DNA from: Anthoceros angustus | Taxonomy: Eukaryota; Streptophyta; Anthocerotopsida; Anthocerotales; Anthocerotaceae | Reading direction: 5' to 3' | DNA length: 64,000 bases | Assembly: GCA_010909165.1 (NCBI GenBank) | Contig: MU008202.1 | Location: 372,001-436,000 of the forward strand | Part shown: positions 52,501 to 63,545 of the stretch, in pieces | How the letters are laid out: every line of letters starts with the position of its first letter | Numbering within the stretch: the stretch's first letter is position 1 | The notes under the pieces: model-generated | Told to the model about the DNA's origin: nothing | What the model saw: the letters and a program-made list of their open reading frames with translations, nothing else | Databases searched by the model: none | Made by a program: the position numbers and the translations under genes

Positions 52501-55500
52501 AATTCAAAGCAAAGGCTGGTCGATCAGAGTAAGTGCATCATGTTCGGGTGGAGATTGCTGCTTAGTACTGACATAAATGTTTCAGTAACACTGGTTCTTT
52601 GATGACAACATGCAGGTCGGTCTACTATGCTGCCTCAGATGTTGATATCTTAAGGCCGATGGTGGAGGTGTCTTGGGCTCCCATGCTCGCTGCTTTTAGT
52701 GTTCCCCTGGATCAAAGTGATGATGAGGTGGTAACCTATCAATGTCTTGAAGGTTTCCGGCATGCAGTTCACATCACCGCAGTTATGTGCATGAAGACTC
52801 AGCGTGATGCATTTCTCACTTCGCTGGCAAAGTTTACATCTCTCCACTCAGCAGCTGATATCAAGCAAAAGAACATTGATGCCATAAAGGCAAGTAGCTA
52901 CCTGATGGTTCTAAGAAGTCGTTGTTTCGCACCTGGACTATCGTCATCCGGCTTGCCAGAGATGCTGTCAGTTTGCGTCTGGTGAGCAGGCTACCTGGTG
53001 CAGAAGCTGACATATTACTCTGGTGATGGCTTGCAGGCCATCATTGCGATCGCAGACGAAGATGGGAACTATTTGCAGGATGCTTGGGAGCATATCTTGA
53101 CTTGTGTGTCTCGTTTTGAACATCTTCACCTCATCGGTGAGGGGGCCCCACCTGATGCAACCTTTTTTGCAGCACCTCAGAGCGAGGCAGAGAAGCGGCA
53201 GATGCTGAAAACTCCTGTACTTCCGGTCTTGAGGCGGAAGAATCCTGGCAAACTTCAGTATGCTGCTGCTGCAGCCCGGCGAGGATCGTATGACAGTGCT
53301 GGAGTTGGCGGGCATGCTGCAGGGGTGGTCACAACAGAGCAGATGAACAATCTAGTATCCAACTTGAATATGCTGGAGCAGATTGACAGCTTTGAGATGA
53401 ATCGCATTTTCACCCGCAGTCAAAAGCTGAAGGGTGATGCCATTGTTGACTTTGTAAAAGCTCTTTGCAAGGTCTCCATGGAAGAACTAAGATCGCCAAG
53501 TGACCCACGTGTCTTCAGTCTGACAAAAATTGTTGAGATATCGTAAGGAATGCAACTTGGTTTGATTTAATCTTTTTCCTGCCACTTTTGTGGTCTAGTG
53601 ACGAACTGGTCCTTTGCCCCTGACTGCTGGAATGTTTTTGTAGGCACTTCAACATGACCAGAATAAGGCTTGTGTGGTCGCGAATTTGGAGCGTGTTGTC
53701 AGATTACTTTGTTGTCCAAGGCTGTTCCGAAAATCTCTCTGTTGCTATGTATGCAATGGATTCTCTAAGACAGTTGGCTATGAAATTCTTGGAGCGTGAG
53801 GAGCTCTCAAATTACAATTTTCAGAATGAGTTCATGAAGCCTTTCGTCGTTGTCATGCGAAAGAGCAGTTCTGTGGAGATTCGGGAGCTCATAATACGCT
53901 GTGTTTCCCAAATGGTTTTTGCGCGGGTTGGCAGTGTGAAGTCAGGGTGGAAGATCATGTTCATGGTATAGTGTTTCCTAGTGAATGTACAACTGTGGTT
54001 GGTTTTCAAGGGTGGTCTGGAGGCTGATGTTGAGTCCTTATGTTACTTTGGCTTTGCAGGTGTTTACAACTGCGGCAACAGATGACCATAAGACAATTGT
54101 GCTACTGGCCTTTGAAACCATTGAGAAGATTGTCCGGGAATATTTCCCATATATAACTGAAACCGAGACAACAACATTTACGGATTGTGTGAATTGCCTC
54201 ATTGCATTCACGAATAGCCGGTTCAACAAGGATGTAAGCCTGAACGCCATTGCCTTTCTCCGATTCTGCGCCTTGAAGTTGGCTGAGGGAGAACTCGGCT
54301 CTTCTGCTCAATATAAAGAGAGTAAACTGACCAAGTCTTCAAGTATCTCCCCAAGACCGTCAACAGAGTCCCTTACATTTACAGACAAGGATGATCATCT
54401 TTACTTCTGGTTCCCCTTGCTGGCAGGTATAGTTTGGGTAGTGAATGATGTTCAACGGGGTTGATGCAGGCTGGTTGTAGGAAGATTCAACCCTAGTTGT
54501 GAAGATCTTGCATGACCTGAACAATCTGCTGTGTGCAGGTCTGTCTGAACTGACATTTGACCCCCGACCCGACATTCGCAAAAGTGCGTTGGAGGTGCTT
54601 TTCGACACCCTTCGTTATCACGGGCATATGTTTTCCTCTGGACTATGGGAGCGGGTCTTTGATTCGGTTCTATTTCCTATTTTTGATCACGTACGCCGAG
54701 CAACTGAGCCTGCAGCCTTGAGGCAACAGCTGGAGGGTACCTTAGAAAAGGAAGCTGATGAAGTGGAAATGGATGCGTGGCTTTATGAAACTTGCACCTT
54801 GGCACTACAGCTTGTGGTTGATCTATTTGTGAAGTTTTACCCTGTAGTATGTACATTGCTGGGGAAAATCTTATCATTGTTGACTGGATTCGTCAAACGG
54901 CCACATCAGAATCTAGCAGGAATTGGGGTGGCTGCCTTTGTGAGGTTGATGAACAATGCGGGAAGTCTGTATACGGATGAGAACTGGGAGGAGTCCTTGA
55001 CAGCTTTGAAAGAAGCCGCTGTAGACACGCTACCTGATTTGTGGAAGATTGTTGGAGTTTCGGTGTCTGCCATCTCTGCAGAGAAGGCAGTGGGAAGCAA
55101 TGGAACCAGTATTGGTGAACCACTTGTCTCAGAAGGTCACCCGGCAAATTTACAACTGGTTATCGCAGATGCAAGGTCTCGTGTTGCCGTCCAGACTCTC
55201 ATTGTACAGGTAGCTGATTGTGCGAGCTGTCCATTTCAGTTGTATGATTGTCCTGGTGCTCTCTTTTTATTTATTTGACAAGAGCTCTGAGTTGGTGGGT
55301 TGTGATGAGTGGTGCGTTTTATCAATAATTCATTGTCTCTGCAGGCTGCCAATGAAATCTATGCCAAGCATGTAGTTCAACTACAGCCAGCTCACACGAT
55401 GCTGCTGTTAGATACACTTCAAATTGTGGCAAGGCATGCCCACAAACTGAATGGTGACCGAGAGCTTCGAACAAGACTGCATCCTCTGCGACAAAAGACA

Positions 55501-55962
55501 CAGTTGCCCGATCCACCACTACTTCGCCTGGAAAATGAGGTTTATCAGGACTATTTGACCATGTTGCAGAACCTCCGGGTGGATAAGCCTGACCTTGCAA
55601 AGGCAGTGGAAGTAGAGGTTCGCCTTGTGGAGATATGCGATGAGGTACTGAGGTTGTATATTGATACTTCTGCAATTCGCACTCCTGACGATACAGGTGA
55701 AAATGGAAAGATAACGCAGCCATGTTGGCCTGTCCCTCTTGGGTCTGCCAGACGCCGAGAGCTGTTGGCAAGAGCTCCCTTAGTGGTAGCAACCCTTCAC
55801 GCTGTTAGTAACCTTAGGGACTCGTCTTTGGAGAGGTACCTTGTCCGCTTTTTCCCTCTTCTAGCTAAGCTGGTAGGCTGTGAACATGGATCCCCTGATG
55901 TGCAGTTAGCGCTGAGTGACATGTTTACGTCCTGGATAGGACCCATATTGTTACAGGCTTGA
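49564..55962 (+). CDS. BIG: BIG-type (Sec7) guanine-nucleotide exchange factor for ARF GTPases, BIG1-4 clade
   Basis: BIG proteins load GTP on ARF at the trans-Golgi and endosomes to drive vesicle budding (family knowledge). Eleven exons: 49564-50804, 50906-51223, 51308-51650, 51736-52158, 52236-52528, 52616-52889, 53037-53542, 53644-53965, 54060-54426, 54539-55209, 55345-55962. They sum to 5,376 nt with every junction in frame: 1,791 residues, the usual BIG size. The N-terminus ([20 protein letters not shown]) is the DCB domain of the BIG1-4 clade; the HUS box NYDCD is at about 507-511; Sec7 spans about 630-825 with the catalytic glutamate in [10 protein letters not shown] at about 724 (52003-52005); C-terminal HDS regions fill the rest to LLQA. 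Introns 3 and 6 use GC-AG ends. Start: first ATG, matching the family N-terminus. Confidence 0.96.
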
Positions 55963-57295
55963 CCTCCAGTAAAATCTCTTATTCTGACATTGGTCAGTGG
56001 TCCTTGAGCTTGGCAATTTTGCATTCGGATCAGGGAAGAAGCCTGTAGGCCTAATTACTGTCACATCCTACGTTCAAGATGTGGAGACAGCATTTGCAAG
56101 GGGGGGATCCTTTTTGCTGGCCATTGGGACAATGTTTGAGGATTGTACGCATGGTGGAGAGCATCATGTTTGCATTTTGGAGGCCTTTTATGGCAGAGTA
56201 CAGAGGGGGTGCGGCCTTTTCACAGCTGCACAAGTGCAGAACTGTAAAGCTACTGGGTCAGATGTCGGTACAGAAACTTGGGAGGTACATGCTACGAGCA
56301 GCTCGGCTGTGCGTAGCAATGTTTGTATTCTGTAGCTTGTTTGCACAGGGGAAGAAACCTAAGCTTTTGCTCCACTCGCAGTATGAGGCAGCCATCTCTG
56401 GTAGTACTGAGGCTATTTTTCAGTTTGCATCCGATTGATTAACCCTGTTCATAATTGCAGGAAGGAGGCGTACATACCTTCTTCATGGTTGGTACTTAGA
56501 GATAATACTGTAGGTCCATTTCCTTGGTCTGGTGCCCTTGTGTACTGGTGTAATGCTCCGGCTCAATTGTTGGGTTGTTAACAGCCTTGCTCATGGAGTG
56601 GTAGGAAATTTTTGTGGGCACCTTCATCATTGTGGAGTCCTGTAGAGGAGGCACCCATGACCTCCCCCTCACTGTTGATCACTGAAGGAGCTTTGCTGGA
56701 CAGATGCGCGCAACGCAGGGACCGGGTGGTGGCAATCACGCGTGTGTTGGAGACTCATTGCCCGCACTCTAGGGGAGTGCACGAGATTCTTTTTCCACAC
56801 TATTTTGCCTCGCGGAAGGGTTGAGAAGGTTGACGCGCACGCCCGGACATCGCTGCCATGTATTCATGCCGATACAAATGAATAGGTACGTATATACATA
56901 TATGTATACATATAGATACCTTGTGGACTACATATGTATGTGGGCAGTATCCAAGAATGCGGCGATATTGAAACTCGGGATGCGTGAATTTTTGTAACAT
57001 ATGGAATTGATGGGCGGGTGGGTGAACCGAGGGGAGAAAATCCGATTCTACTTGCGCCGATCTGTGTTTGACGTTCATAGCAGAGACGCGACATGAAAGG
57101 ACGTGGTCATGATGCTGTTTGTACTTGGGTGTCACAGGCTCATAGCATGTATGTACATACATACATAATGAAGAGGCAGGCTGATTTGTGTAGATGATCC
57201 GGGTGCTAAGCTCTATCACGCACGTGCATTTGTACTTTGCCTTCAACTTGGGACGCAGGCGTGGTGTAATAACCCTAGGCCCTATGCCCTAGGCG
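55963..57295. other. BIG 3' UTR and intergenic DNA
   Basis: The first several hundred bases are probably BIG 3' UTR. Frames at 55997-56438 and 56612-56824 have no homology I recognise. A TACATA-type simple repeat lies at 56888-56935 and again at 57150-57166. Confidence 0.45.
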
Positions 57296-57504
57296 TGGAT
57301 GGGGGGCGATGGAAACGAGATGAAGATGAAGGGAACGTCCGGAGGCGAAGGGGCACGCAGTCAAAGGTTACGTACATGGCCTACTGGGGGAATTGGGGTG
57401 AGGCAAGTACATACCGCGGGCGCGAGCTGCCTTTCTCCATCAATGCGCTTATCTGGTGCGCATGAAGGCCGAAGGTGGCAGGCCGCATGCCAATAGCGCA
57501 AGGC

Positions 57505-57640
57505 AAAGGCAAAGCAAAGGCAAAGGCAAAGGCAAAGGCAAAGGCCAAGCCAAAGCCAAAGCCAAAGCCAAAGCCAAAGCCAAAAGCCAAAGCAGGGCAG
57601 CGCAGGGCAGGACAGGGCAGGGCAAGGCAGGTACATATGT
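57505..57640 (+). repeat. Compound hexanucleotide microsatellite (GGCAAA)n to (GCCAAA)n, then (GGGCA)n
   Basis: About six units of GGCAAA run to about 57545, then change to about seven of GCCAAA until about 57590, followed by interrupted GGGCA pentamers to about 57632. The Lys-Gly/Lys-Ala frame read through it is not a credible gene. Confidence 0.93.
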
Positions 57641-58800
57641 AGTGGAGCGGCATGGCGGGAATGGCAGCCTGCAGGGCCAGGGGAGCCAGGAGGCAGGGCA
57701 GAGGCAGAGCAGAGTCCAGTGTCCAGTCCAGTCTAGCCTCCGGCCAGCGTCAATGTTGAGGCACGATTCCGCAGGCCACACATGGCTATCCATGTGTTGC
57801 CTATGCGACGGTGGGGCAGGCCCGCCAGCCTGGCCTCCTGCTTTTCTATTCTAGGGTTATAGGGCAGGGAGCCCAATCCCCAAACCCTGGCGATCAGGGT
57901 TTCACGCATTGCAATTTGCTCAGGCGACAGCCAGCAGCAGCTATCGTCTCCACTCCACTTTTGATGAAAAAGCAACGAGAGCACAGGCAGGCAGAGGCAT
58001 GAGAGCAGTCCATGTTCTGCGGCCAGCTCGGGCAACGCCCCCGGGGGAGTGGCGTCAGGGCGTCGGCAACAGGCTACGTACATAAAGAGCACAGCGCGGA
58101 GGGGGAGCAGGTAACAAAAGAATTGCAGAGCGCCACTGCCAGGTGCCCTTGCTGCTCGCCTTTGAATCTGGGATCCGGCCGGTGTCGGGAGCGGGGCACC
58201 TCGGTACACTAGGTAGACTAGCAGAAAATTAACCGGCTGAGATACGATGAAAACCGGATGACAAAGTCGGGATTGAAGACACAATTCACCTGGCAAGCGT
58301 CACGTTTGAGGCAAATCTCGTTAGCCAAAAACCCAGCTGGACCTATTCCACCTTGTCCTTTGCTACTCATACAAACTACCGGTAGTGTGATCCCAAGAAT
58401 ATGTACATATAAGTTGTATCATAAGTTGTGAAGATAAAGCTGCTATCGTCTTCAACTTCAAACAAAGGAGACAACAAGAGAGCGGCTGTGCCTGTATCTA
58501 GCAAATTTTGAGTAGGTAATATATGAAGTATTGGAAAGATAAGAAATATAAACATTTGCTCGGTTCCTCTCCCAGTACCTACCAGCTCATCACGACCCAC
58601 GACAGCATGTACTATATGCGCCTGAAAAGGCCAAAGCTGGTTACAGAGGCAGTTTGGGGATTCCCGGAACCTTGAAGAGGTGATGAGAAGGCGACCGGCA
58701 GGTGGCGTTGGTCCTGTGGTGGGGGTGTCGAGCCGAGCCCCAAAAATGGGAGATTCATTTCCGGGCCAGCGGGAGAGAGCCTGTCAAGAGGTTAGGGCAG
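57641..58800. other. Intergenic, no gene recognised
   Basis: Overlapping frames on both strands (for example 57733-58296 minus) have no domain. Nothing supportable. Confidence 0.45.
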
Positions 58801-58814
58801 GGCCGGCGGACCGG

Positions 58815-59110
58815 GCCTGGCCTGGCCTGGCCTGGCCTGGCGCGGGCCGCGGCCCTCCGAAACGCGCGGCGGAGGCCAAGGGGCGAAGGGGCGAAGGCGA
58901 AGGCGGAGGGAAGCCAAGGGAGAAGAGAGAGAGAGAGAGAGAGAGAGAAACCTGCAAATCCCCAAGTGGATAAGGAAGGATCCTGGATAGCGGATACCGG
59001 ATATCGCCTGGCGTACCGAACCCAACCGAGTCCTGACCTGAACCGAGTTTCGCCCCTGACCCCAGACAAGGGGTCCAGGGACCAGGCACCAGGCACCAGG
59101 CACCAGGCAC
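58815..59110 (+). repeat. Cluster: (GGCCT)n, (GA)n and (GGCACCA)n
   Basis: CCTGG/GGCCT pentamers at 58817-58842, GCGAAGG units at 58880-58908, (GA)n at 58925-58948 and four GGCACCA units at 59085-59109. Tracts sit within 300 bp of each other. Confidence 0.9.
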
Positions 59111-59159
59111 AAGGCACAGACTAGCCGCTGTGGCGGCTACACTGTACCTGCTGTCGCAG

Positions 59160-59660
59160 TCGGGGGTGGGAGCCGGTGCCGGTCCTGGTGCCGGTCCCGG
59201 TCCTGGGTTCCACTTGCCTCCTCCCGTTCCCCCGCCATCTGTCCTTTGCACAACCCTTCCCACTTTTATTTCGTGCACCGGTCGTGCCACGCCCGGTTAT
59301 TAACCCAGGTCAACCAGGCCTCCGCAGGCTCGGAGGCGAGGTGGAGTCCGGAAGTGCTCTCCTCCCCTCCTGCGGGCAGCGGGCAGCGGGCAGGGGGCAG
59401 CGGGCAGCGCGCCAGGCCACCAGCCCCAGCCCCAGCCAGCGCAAACAAGGAATGAAGGAATGAAGGAATGAAGGAATCAAGGCGCAGTTCGGCCACAAAA
59501 ATCCCCCACTCTCATCACCCGCGCCGCTACAACCGCATTTACAGCCTGGTCCTGGTATGCACCGTTAAATACTACAACACCAGCATAAAGCAGTGCAGTG
59601 CAGTGCAGTGCAGTGCAGTGCAGTGCAGTGCAGTCCAGTGCAGTGCAGTGCAGCGCGTCG
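59160..59660 (+). repeat. Cluster: (GGTGCC)n, (GCGGGCA)n, (GGAATGAA)n and (GCAGT)n
   Basis: GGTGCCGGTCC units at 59172-59205, GCGGGCA units at 59374-59408, AATGAAGG units at 59449-59475, and thirteen or so GCAGT pentamers at 59590-59654 with one interruption. Cysteine-rich frames across the last tract are repeat artefacts. Confidence 0.93.
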
Positions 59661-59917
59661 CATCGCATTCCAAGTTTTCCAACCCCTTCCCTGGTCCATT
59701 TGCCTGCCTCCCTCATGTGCGCGTGGGGCCAACCGCGCTAAAGCTAAGGCCAAAGCTAAACCACAATTCCCCTCCGCCGCACGGACCATAGACGGGGTCA
59801 AACACTCCACCTCGGGCCCCACCGTTTCTATTCAAGGAAATCGCTCAAGCGGAAGCAGACTTCGAATTTGGTATTCGGTTCTACTCCCTCCACCCTGAGA
59901 ATCTTTCCCACTCCCAC

Positions 59918-59970
59918 CCCCGTCCCCGTCCCCGTCCCCGTCCCCGTCCCCGTCCCCGTCCCCGTCCCAC
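59918..59970 (+). repeat. (CCCCGT)n hexanucleotide microsatellite
   Basis: About eight units of CCCCGT. The Pro-Val (plus) and Gly-Thr (minus) frames are artefacts. Confidence 0.95.
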
Positions 59971-60212
59971 TTTCCATTCCATTTGCTTCACGCTCCGGCC
60001 TACTGCCCACTCTCTACAACCTACGTACATACATACTTCGTATTTTTATTAAATATATACTCTTAAAGCTACTAAGACTTAACAGGATTATCATTTGGTT
60101 ACACACTCAAGTACATACCTGGTTAGTCTCTGTCTTGAGACATACCTACTCGACACACATGTTATGCTCAAATCTAGTAAACAGTCTCTAACGAATGCGT
60201 CTCATGTGTACT

Positions 60213-60500
60213 TGATGTATGTGTTGACAGTGACTCTCAGTACTAGACATGTCCCTCCTACACATGATGTATGTGTTGACAGTGACTCTCGGTACTAGAC
60301 ATGTCCCTCCGTACAAATGGCTGCTCTACGGTCAATCCTGCAAACGCATGGTACAGTCCCGCCCAGCAATATGGGCTATGTTGCACATGCATACATAAAG
60401 AGACCAAGGCGACGTCACTATCCTTCACATCAGCCCTCACATTGTTATGTGCTATGCTGCATATGCACACAGAAAGGAGACCAAGATGACATCAGTATCC
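60213..60500 (+). repeat. Two local tandem duplications
   Basis: A 52-bp unit starting TGATGTATGTGTTGACAGTG occurs at 60213 and 60265. A ~74-bp unit (GGCTATGTTGCACATGCATA... CTATCCTTCACATC) occurs at about 60372 and again, diverged, at about 60450. Confidence 0.85.
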
Positions 60501-61330
60501 TTCACATCCGTGGATTCATAACACATGGTCGGGCATTCATGGCTATTTCAACTTCGTAAGAAACGTTTTGGAATCCTGACCCTAACAATACTTACTTGTA
60601 TAATAGCGAAATTAAATTATATATATAAGTTATATATATATATAATATATATATATGTAAGTAGAAGATTTGATTTGTCATCCAGGGGTCTCACACAAGG
60701 GAAAGCGGATTCCCTCGTCATACGATCCATGAATCGTACAAACTACAAAGGAAAAGGGCAGTGGCCGGTTTGGGACAGGTCAGAGACTAAGCTACGCCAT
60801 GTAGATCTTGTTGTATGTATGTACAGTAATTGCGAAATGAGAAAGGTGGCGCCTTGGTCCTTGGTGGGCATTAAATGACGGTGCTGCGCGCGCGAGCTGA
60901 CTGCTGACTAGGCGGGGGAGCGGCAAATGTGGCGGGTCCACGTGGGCGGGCGCCGTACGGCGCGCTGTGACGCTGGCGCAGTTAATCTGTACCCGGTCCG
61001 GTCCATACAGCCTACGAGGGCCTGCCCTAAGCGGAGGGGTGTTAATCGGGTGATGGGATAGGCCGCGTGCCTATCCGGTCTGGCAGTCTGGCACGCTGCG
61101 CCTATCCCCTCCGATTACGATTACCCATTACCCTGCGCCCCAAGGGCCTCCGAGTCCCCCGACTCCCCGACCCCCCGGATAGAAACACCCGCGTTTAACG
61201 TAACCGGATGCGGTGCGCCTCCGTTATCCGTTTTCTCTCCCCTCTCTCTACGTTCTCTCTCTTATGCCCCCACCCTCTCTCTTCCAGGCCCCGGGCCCGG
61301 GTCCGGCTGGACCGGGGACCGCCAGGCCTG
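60501..61330. other. Intergenic, (AT)n hairpin, no gene recognised
   Basis: ATATATAAGTTATATATATA and following AT run at about 60617-60657 can form a hairpin. GC-rich DNA starts near 60870. No gene seen. Confidence 0.5.
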
Positions 61331-61612
61331 CTGGCAGCGGGTGCGGGTGCGGGTGCGGGTGCGGCTGTAGGGGCAGAGGCAGGAGCTCGGGCGGAGAGGG
61401 AGGCGGAGCAGGAAAAGGAGGCAGGAGGCAGGAGCAGCAGCAGCAGCAGGTTCCGCCCTGCTGCAACTGCAAGCAACCCAACAAGCCCAGCCCCGGGAGA
61501 GGGCGAGGGCGAGGGGGAGGGCGAGGGGGAGGACGAGGGCGAGGGGGAGGGGGAGGACGAGGGCGAGGGCGAGGGCGAGGACGAGGGCGAGGGCGAGAGA
61601 GGAGCTCAAGAA
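61330..61612 (+). repeat. (GCGGGT)n, (CAG)n and (GAGGGC)n-type array
   Basis: GTGCGG hexamers at 61338-61366, CAG triplets at 61434-61450, and a 110-bp GAGGGCGAGGGGGAGG-type array at 61498-61606 with interspersed GAGGAC. Gly/Glu- and Pro/Arg-rich frames in both directions are compositional. Confidence 0.92.
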
Positions 61613-62914
61613 TCATCGGGGCGTGCACACATGGATGTGGTCGGGTAGAGAGAAGGCGGAGTGCGAGCAGTGGACATTTGCCAATTCGGGCCCGTCAATC
61701 TGGCGAGGTGGCCGGCACTGGAGCGGGTACGTGATTGTAGCTGTATGTGCCCATCTCTCTTGTGCGCTGTGCTGTGCTCTGGTGGAAATCTTATCTGGAC
61801 CACCCTGCTTCCTCGGCCCTGCCTCCCCCTCTTGTGTGTGCCACAGCTGCATCTGCAACAGCAACAGCAACAGGAGCTTGCTGCGTCTGTGCTGCTTGCT
61901 GGGTGTTGCTGCTCCCTTGCTTGCCTTGCCTGGCGGTGTCCTCTTGGCCCTTGCCTTGCCCTCTCGGCCCTTGCCTTGCCGTGCCGTGCCGTGCCGTGCT
62001 GTGCCGTGCCTTCTTCTCCGGATCCGCCTTCCTTCCTTTCCCTGCCTTGGCCCCTCGGCGGGTGCAGGCTGGAGCGCCGCAGCCCCCGGCACGCTCGCAC
62101 GTAGACGGGACATTCCATCTCTCTCTATCACATACAACATCGCTGCTGCTCTCCTCTGTGCACTCCTTCCCCCAGCTCGCCTGCTGCCTGTCAGCTGGCT
62201 GCCTCCTCCTGCCTGGAGCTACTTGTCTGTGCTCGGCGGAGAGGCCTGCCAGAGCCAGAGCCAGTCCCAGTCCCAGTCTCAAGCCCGACCCTCATCCCGG
62301 ACCTCGCTCCTGCAGCTAGCTCCAAGGTAGCAGCAGTATTCCGGCCTTGCTTGCCTTGCCTTGCCTTGCCTTTTGTTGCTTGAAGCTTTGAAGCCAGCTG
62401 CCTCTCTTGGGCCTGGGAATGCCGGATCTGACAATCGTACGTGCTGTCCATGGTGTGATGCCCAGCGCGCGTGCGACGCAGGGAGGAGGCCTGGGCCTAG
62501 GCAGGAGCAGGTGATCCGATTCGGTCTTGCTTGGATTGGAGTATCGGAGTGCTGCGCTGTGCATGGGGCGGGGCGGGGCTAGTGTGGCAGGCTCGGGCTC
62601 GGGCTGCTGCTAGGCACACAAGGAAGCGGATGAGGCCGGCTATCGCTGCTGCAGCAACAATTAATCCCGCCGCCGGCTGGCACGCCGGAACGGAATGCAA
62701 AGCACTGGCCATGGGCCGCACCAGCTGCTGATTTGCAGATTGACGCCAGCGTCAGGATCGCCGGCCTTGTGTTGTTGCAACTGCTGCTCTGCTGCTTCTG
62801 CTGCTTCTGCTGCTAGAGCTCAGTCTTCTGCCGCCGCTCACGTCGCGCACCGCATTCGTGGTGGCCGTGGCAAAGGGGACTGCTTCCAGCCGGGACCGCA
62901 TCCGACTCCGGACT
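61613..62914 (+). other. Upstream region/5' UTR of the RRM gene with more microsatellites
   Basis: (GTGCC)n at 61978-62006, CCAGTC hexamers at 62258-62278, (CCTTG)n at 62343-62372 and (CTTCTG)n at 62785-62808 lie in this stretch. Promoter and leader of the RRM gene must be here, but I cannot place the transcription start. Long frames on both strands are composition-driven. Confidence 0.45.
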
Positions 62915-63504
62915 ATGGCACAGACGTCAGGATCGGGGGCAGGGGGAGGAGTGGGGAGCGGGGCCAACCAGTTTGGCGACACCACCTATACCAAGGTGTT
63001 TGTGGGCGGGCTGGCATGGGAGACGCAGCGGGACACCATGCGCCGCCACTTCGAGCAGTTCGGGGACATCCTCGAGGCTGTGGTCATCACTGACAAGAAC
63101 ACCGGCCGCTCCAAAGGATATGGCTTTGTGCGCGCCCCGCCCCCTTTCCTTCCTTCCAACCCACCTTCTGATCCAAGCGTGCTTTGCAACCGCCTTCCTC
63201 ACTCCTTGCTCTCCACCCCGCAGGTCACCTTCCGCGACGCCGATGCTGCCAGGAGAGCCTGCGCTGATGCCACGCCCATCATCGATGGTCGCAGGGCCAA
63301 TTGCAATCTCGCCTCGCTCGGCGCGCATCGCAATCGTCCCGCCCACGGAGGACCTCACGGTACGTTTTTGTCATCTCTCTGCTGTCACCGCAACATTTCA
63401 GTTGCCAGATCCTCTCAGCCTCTTCTCATCACCGCCGCTACTACTACTCTACATTACATGTGATCTGTGACACAACACATTGTCCCTCCCTGCACCCCTC
63501 CCCC

Positions 63505-63545
<41 letters not shown>

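Noticed and set aside
57456-57854. Plus-strand ORF with Lys-Gly and Lys-Ala runs
   Set aside because: It reads through hexanucleotide microsatellites and then anonymous DNA.
59477-59822. Cys-rich frames (CTALHCTALHC) resembling a small cysteine-rich peptide
   Set aside because: Produced by (GCAGT)n read on the minus strand.
61208-61734. Glu-Gly-rich and Arg-Gly-rich overlapping ORFs
   Set aside because: All are frames of the GAGGGC-type array, so there is no basis for an RGG-box protein.
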